Below, piece after piece: positions 5,824-9,116 of a stretch of DNA of 9,116 nucleotides (position 1 is the first letter of the stretch; each line of letters starts with the position of its first letter). Both the position numbers and the translations under genes were made by a program. The notes under the pieces are model-generated. The model had not been told where the DNA came from. It ran no database searches and worked only from the letters and a program-made list of their open reading frames with translations. Source of the DNA: WGMK01 sp044359155 (GTDB lineage Bacteria > Hydrogenedentota > Hydrogenedentia > Hydrogenedentales > JAEUWI01); the NCBI GenBank assembly GCA_044359155.1, contig JBIKMR010000175.1:1-9116 (forward strand). The letters run 5' to 3'.

Positions 5824-7080
5824 CTAAAAGAAAGACCAGCGTTTCTTTGGGGCTTCGCCGGGGTCATCGCTATCGGGCAGCGGCGCTTCCTCAATAACGG
5901 CTTCTTCCCGAATAGGCGCCGGGGCCAGTTCTTCAAACTGATGCTCAGGTTCTACCGGTTCGTCGTCGTCTGGCAAAGGCGTGAGCGCAGGGACGGTGTC
6001 TTCTGCTTCTTCTTCTGTATAGGCAAAGGCGAAGGGGTCTTCCGCTTCTGCAGGAGTCAGCGTCGCGCTGTACTCCGCTTCTTCAACTAGCTCGGATTCC
6101 ACCTCGTCCTCAACTTCCTCGACCTCTGCCTGCTCAATAGCTTGAGCAAATACGGGGGCCGTCTCCTCCTCCGCTTCTTCTTCCACTTCCACGGGAAGTT
6201 CCTGCTCACTCAGGGGCGGCAAGGAATATCCGTCGCTTTCAAACGTGGCACCCGTGTCTGAAGGCACGGGATTGATTGGGGGGAGCGCGCCGGAATCAAG
6301 CGAGTCGAGGGACTCAATCTCTTCCTGCTCGTCGTCCAGCAGGGCCACAACGTCCTCGTCCTCATCCTCGAAACGCAGCGGCTCGGGCCGCTCGGGCAGG
6401 GCGTCCATCTCAATCGCTGTGGCAGTCGCGGTGGCAGCCGAGGCGGTAATGCCAGCAGTCAACACCGCCACATCTTCCGCTGCCAGTCGTGCGCGCAGTT
6501 GCTGCGCGTTGGACAGTACCTCGCGGGCCACCAGCTTCGAGTCTACCTTGATACCATCCACGATGACTTCAATGTCGGCGAGGTTTTCAAGGCCGAGCAG
6601 CTTCAGCGTGGTGTCGGCGATGTGCTGGGTGACCAGGTCCACATGCTGGCGCACGTCGAGCGAGGCCTGCTGGCGGAGAGAAATATGTGCGATGATGCGG
6701 GCCTTGTGGCGTCCCTTGGTGGGCTTCAGCTCCAGCTTCACCTTGCGAACCTCGGGCATCTTGCGAAGCACGCGCATCAGCGCGGGACGCAGGGCTTCCA
6801 ACTGCACGGCCACTTGCCCGTGTTCCGTGGCTATGACCACACTGCGACGCAGCGAGCGATTAGGCAGGCTGGGCAAAAAGGCGATGAGGCCTACGACAAT
6901 CAGCACGGCGCAAACCATCACCTGAATGAGCAGGGGCTGCACCATGTCGTTCTGCATCAGCTCGCCGTAATACCGCACCACGTATTCATTGATCGGCGCA
7001 ACGCCCAGATACCATGCCAAAAGCAGCGCGCCTTGCACCAGCACCAGCACGCTGCAGACCTTCATGAGTAACAGCTTCAT
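5824..7080 (-). CDS. AmaP-like membrane protein with Asp23-type domain and acidic tail
   Basis: A 418-residue protein. Two hydrophobic segments (about 8-28 and 48-70) are followed by an Asp23/AmaP-type domain at about 80-180 (ATEHGQVAVQLEALRPAL at its start, LADIEVIVDGIKV at its end). In Gram-positive bacteria AmaP uses the same arrangement to tether Asp23 to the membrane. The predicted topology has both ends in the cytoplasm. Residues 230-405 are very rich in Glu, Asp, Pro and Ala, probably disordered, and the chain ends in basic-aromatic KKRWSFF. Known AmaP proteins are under about 200 residues, so the tail is an addition. ATG 7080 is preceded by GGGAG ten bases upstream and gives a typical AmaP N-terminus; an upstream start at 7134 would run through a hairpin. 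It follows the Asp23-like gene by 66 bp, supporting a working pair. Family assignment rests on pattern and context. Confidence 0.8.
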   Translation of the reverse strand: MKLLLMKVCSVLVLVQGALLLAWYLGVAPINEYVVRYYGELMQNDMVQPLLIQVMVCAVLIVVGLIAFLPSLPNRSLRRSVVIATEHGQVAVQLEALRPALMRVLRKMPEVRKVKLELKPTKGRHKARIIAHISLRQQASLDVRQHVDLVTQHIADTTLKLLGLENLADIEVIVDGIKVDSKLVAREVLSNAQQLRARLAAEDVAVLTAGITASAATATATAIEMDALPERPEPLRFEDEDEDVVALLDDEQEEIESLDSLDSGALPPINPVPSDTGATFESDGYSLPPLSEQELPVEVEEEAEEETAPVFAQAIEQAEVEEVEDEVESELVEEAEYSATLTPAEAEDPFAFAYTEEEAEDTVPALTPLPDDDEPVEPEHQFEELAPAPIREEAVIEEAPLPDSDDPGEAPKKRWSFF

Positions 7081-7103
7081 GATTCGTTTACTCCCAACCG
7101 CGC

Positions 7104-7119
7104 ATTGCGTGCGCGCAAT
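7104..7119. repeat. Perfect hairpin between the Asp23-like and AmaP-like genes (1)
   Basis: ATTGCG-tgcg-CGCAAT: 6-bp arms and a 4-base loop. No U-tract follows on the minus strand. It could stabilise or process the message between the two genes. Confidence 0.45.
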
Positions 7120-7128
7120 AACAACCAA

Positions 7129-7141
7129 GCGCAATGTGCGC
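7129..7141. repeat. Perfect hairpin between the Asp23-like and AmaP-like genes (2)
   Basis: GCGCA-atg-TGCGC: 5-bp arms and a 3-base loop, 9 bases from the other hairpin. Both share the word GCGCAAT, repeated at 7113-7119 and 7129-7135. Confidence 0.4.
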
Positions 7142-7146
7142 GTAGA

Positions 7147-7482
7147 TTAGACTGTCCATCCCTTCGGCAGGTTGACCCGCGTGAAGAAAACATCGACCCG
7201 GTTTACGGGCAGGCCCGAGTCCGCAAGCGCCGCGCGTATGTTCGCGGCCACCTCGACGGCAGGGAATCCGCCTGCCAGCCGAAGGCGCACACGTATGCGA
7301 ATGCCACGCTTCGAGCGGTTGATGCGCAAGCCTGCCCCGCGATTGAACCAGCCGCGCCAGCCACCATCCAGCCCCACAACGCCCGGCACCCCGAGTATGG
7401 TATCGAGGATATGGACATTTTCCGCACGGCGTTGCGCCTTGGCGCTTGGCGGGGCGGGGGTGGTGTATTCGTTTGAACTCAT
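7147..7482 (-). CDS. Small Asp23/Gls24-like protein
   Basis: A 111-residue protein with a disordered polar N-terminus (1-22) and then an Asp23-type fold. ILDTILGVPGVVGLDGGWRG (26-45) matches the family's VPGVVG region. GIRIRVRLRLAGGFPAVEVA (60-79) gives the central strands, NIRAALADSGLPVNRVDVFF (81-100) the helix and last strand. Asp23 proteins are soluble, act at the membrane, and are recruited by AmaP in Staphylococcus. Here an AmaP-like gene follows directly, so the pair probably forms a membrane-tethered complex of unknown role. It is shorter and more Arg-rich than the roughly 140-170-aa Firmicute proteins. ATG 7482 has AGGA six bases upstream; TTG 7506 is a weaker alternative. A possible promoter lies at 7516-7544. 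Confidence 0.75.
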   Translation of the reverse strand: MSSNEYTTPAPPSAKAQRRAENVHILDTILGVPGVVGLDGGWRGWFNRGAGLRINRSKRGIRIRVRLRLAGGFPAVEVAANIRAALADSGLPVNRVDVFFTRVNLPKGWTV

Positions 7483-7515
7483 GCTGAATCCTGCGTGCTG
7501 GGTCAACCGCCGGAG

Positions 7516-7544
7516 AGTCTAGCAGGAAATACGGTGCGCGTCCA
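7516..7544 (-). promoter_or_regulatory. Possible promoter for the Asp23-like/AmaP-like genes
   Basis: On the minus strand, TGGACG (7544-7539, four of six -35 matches), a 17-base spacer and TAGACT (7521-7516, four of six -10 matches) with a TGn extension. The start would be near 7509, about 27 bases before ATG 7482. The site is in the 94-bp gap after the PHP-like gene. Confidence 0.35.
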
Positions 7545-7576
7545 TGCGGGCACGCATCGGCAGTGTTGCAGGAAGC

Positions 7577-9116
7577 CTAATCCTTCTTGCCGCGCTTCTT
7601 GGGCTTGGCGGATTTTTCTTCCTTTGCTGGCTTGGTTTCCTTTGCTGGGCTGGCCTGCTCGGGCTGTTGCTGCTGCTGTGGGGCGGAGGCCGAGCCACTG
7701 CCCGGCTGGTCGTTCATCTGCTGGTAACGACCGAATGAGTTTCGGAAATCGATGGGCTGGGTTTGTGCGTCTTCCGGGTTGGGCAGGTCGGCCTCATTGT
7801 CGGGGCCAGTTTGCTGCGGGGCGGATATCCAGGCCTTGTCGGGATCGAGCCCAAAATACTGCACGGCCTCGCGGGTGACGTCTTGCGCGTAAATGGGGCT
7901 GCTCATGGCGTGGACTTCCACACGCCCGAATTGTTCCTTCGGCAACTCATTAGGACTGATGACGCGAACGCGGAAGGTGCCTTCCTCCTTGGGCAGGTAC
8001 TTGAACTTATGCAAAAAGGAATCGCTCTCGATGACCTTGGTGAAAAGGGGATAGCCATTGAGCAGCACTTGCAGCTTTTTCCCCTGTGCATCGCGCACCC
8101 CTACCTCGAAGCCGCTTTCCACATTCACCGGCACAATGCCGCCCATGCCAATCTCGACCTTGCCATCCCCGGCAATGTCGGCGCGGAAGAGCAGCTGCGG
8201 GCCCTCGGCGGAGGAAGACACGTAGGTGCGCCCAAGGCGCAGACCCTCGAGCAGGCCCGCCAGCGATTTCTCGCGGGCGTAGATATAGGTGATGGGCGCG
8301 CCCATGGGCACCTTGGCGCTGGCGGTCCCTGTTCCAGCTATGGCCCCTGCCATCAGGCCGCGCACCAACTCGTAGTCCCAGAACATCGAAGCTTGGGCGT
8401 TGCCGCCTATGGTGTCGAAATCGGAGGCTGCAGCCGCTGCGGCAATAGAGTAGACAAGACGGCGCTCGTCGCGCTTGCGCAGTTCTTCGGGCAGCATGGC
8501 AAGAGACAGCGGGGGCAGTTCATTCCACCCGCCGTACCACACCTGCACCGCGTTCATGTAGGAGAGGCCCCACTTCCACGGGGAGGAGCTAAGGCAGGGG
8601 TGCGCAATGGCCACCACGCCGCCCTGCGCCTGCACACGGATGCATTCGGCTTGGGCCATAGAGACCGTGCCGGGAGGGTCGGGCACGGTGCGGGGGGCGT
8701 ACATCAATGCGTAGCCCCGCTCGTCGTTGCCCCATTCCATCGCGGGGATAAGCACGACCTTGCTGGATTTGTAATCGGGGTCAAGTGTGGAGTTGAGATG
8801 GTTGCGGTCGGCAATCGCAAGGAAATCCATATTCTCCTTTTCCGCGCGACTGATCAGCTTGCCCACACTTTCTGAACCCAAGCCCAGGTTGCTGCGAGCG
8901 AAGAGTTCTCCCTTGTACCAGCGGGCTTCGCTACCCAGCACGGGAGCGGGATATTCGAGCAGGCCGCGTCCCGGAATGCTGGAGCCATCTTTGGGATCGG
9001 TGCCTGCGGCAAGCTCGACGCGGTCAATGGCAAGGTCGCCGTCGAAGTCGAAATCGCGCAGCCCGAGGGTCTGTCCGCCCCACTCGATAAGGTTCACTGG
9101 TAGGAATGCATTTGCG
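7577..9116 (-). CDS. Degenerate PHP-domain (CehA/McbA-like) protein, 5' end outside window
   Basis: The last 512 codons are visible; the frame continues past the right edge, so GTG 9097 is not the true start. Residues are numbered from the first visible codon. At 21-45 DFDFDGDLAIDRVELAAGTD is a thrombospondin-type-3/dockerin-like calcium loop, usual in exported proteins. A PHP-like domain follows. WYKGELFARS (66-75) stands where W-x-G-D-L-H-x-H-T is expected, FLAIADRN (98-105) for the TDHN motif, IPAMEW (123-128) for the P-x-x-E motif, and GGVVAIAHP (165-173) for the HP motif. LLEGLRLGRTYVSS (288-301) and a C-terminal beta domain ending VEVHAMSSPIYA fit CehA-type proteins. Three metal-binding histidines are Phe72, Arg74 and Arg104, so phosphoesterase activity is doubtful. 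The end is a Gln/Pro-rich linker and a Lys-rich tail (KPKKRGKKD). No membrane segment is visible; a signal peptide may lie upstream. Confidence 0.8.
   Translation of the reverse strand, partial: ANAFLPVNLIEWGGQTLGLRDFDFDGDLAIDRVELAAGTDPKDGSSIPGRGLLEYPAPVLGSEARWYKGELFARSNLGLGSESVGKLISRAEKENMDFLAIADRNHLNSTLDPDYKSSKVVLIPAMEWGNDERGYALMYAPRTVPDPPGTVSMAQAECIRVQAQGGVVAIAHPCLSSSPWKWGLSYMNAVQVWYGGWNELPPLSLAMLPEELRKRDERRLVYSIAAAAAASDFDTIGGNAQASMFWDYELVRGLMAGAIAGTGTASAKVPMGAPITYIYAREKSLAGLLEGLRLGRTYVSSSAEGPQLLFRADIAGDGKVEIGMGGIVPVNVESGFEVGVRDAQGKKLQVLLNGYPLFTKVIESDSFLHKFKYLPKEEGTFRVRVISPNELPKEQFGRVEVHAMSSPIYAQDVTREAVQYFGLDPDKAWISAPQQTGPDNEADLPNPEDAQTQPIDFRNSFGRYQQMNDQPGSGSASAPQQQQQPEQASPAKETKPAKEEKSAKPKKRGKKD

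Noticed and set aside
7531..7576. Terminator hairpin after the PHP-like gene (ATGCG/CGCAT)
   Set aside because: The stem is only five pairs and the U-rich stretch is short and displaced; it may equally be part of the promoter region.
7763..8875. Plus-strand open frame of 370 codons opposite the PHP-like gene
   Set aside because: High G+C creates long antisense frames. The translation shows no domain, and the minus-strand frame has clear PHP-family patterns.

Overview
Every gene I can support lies on the minus strand, so the window reads from its right edge to its left. The G+C content is moderately high: about 65% by hand count over four 60-base lines inside trpE. Two genes start with GTG behind recognisable Shine-Dalgarno sequences. 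The content is bacterial: a Tat translocase, an HU/IHF-type nucleoid protein and amino-acid biosynthesis. An AmaP/Asp23-like pair, a secreted-looking PHP-family protein with a calcium-loop motif, and a GxxExxY gene between CACAGAG repeats would suit an uncultured high-GC phylum near the Planctomycetes, Lentisphaerae or Hydrogenedentes. That placement is an inference with low confidence.

Right part (9116 to 5824): the 3' portion of a large PHP (CehA/McbA-like) protein whose metal-binding histidines are mostly replaced, followed by a 111-aa Asp23-like protein and a 418-aa AmaP-like membrane protein. The latter has two N-terminal membrane segments, an Asp23-type domain and a long acidic tail. 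A possible promoter precedes the Asp23-like gene, and two short perfect hairpins lie between it and the AmaP-like gene.

Middle part (5746 to 1667): a mixed histidine/tryptophan cluster of hisF, hisI, a 138-aa unknown gene, trpE and trpG. HisF makes IGP and AICAR from PRFAR with the HisH glutaminase subunit. HisI opens the phosphoribosyl-AMP ring three steps after ATP phosphoribosyl transfer. TrpE and TrpG together make anthranilate from chorismate and glutamine. hisI/unknown and trpE/trpG each overlap by ATGA. hisF and hisI are separated by a 448-bp cassette (4532-4979) with 29-bp imperfect inverted repeats, each built of three 9-bp CACAGAG-type units, around one GxxExxY-family gene. The cassette and the 138-aa gene are both poorer in G+C than trpE.

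Left part (1559 to 1): a new transcription unit seems to begin at a good promoter (TTGACA, 17-bp spacer, TGn-extended -10). It reads an uncharacterised tail-anchored membrane protein, then an HU/IHF-type DNA-binding protein, then tatC, which runs off the left edge.

The clearest unusual points are the repeat-bounded GxxExxY insertion at the hisF stop codon, the degenerate PHP protein, the compositionally foreign 138-aa gene inside the his/trp operon, and the AmaP/Asp23 pair with its long acidic tail. I see no rRNA, tRNA, CRISPR array or transposase.
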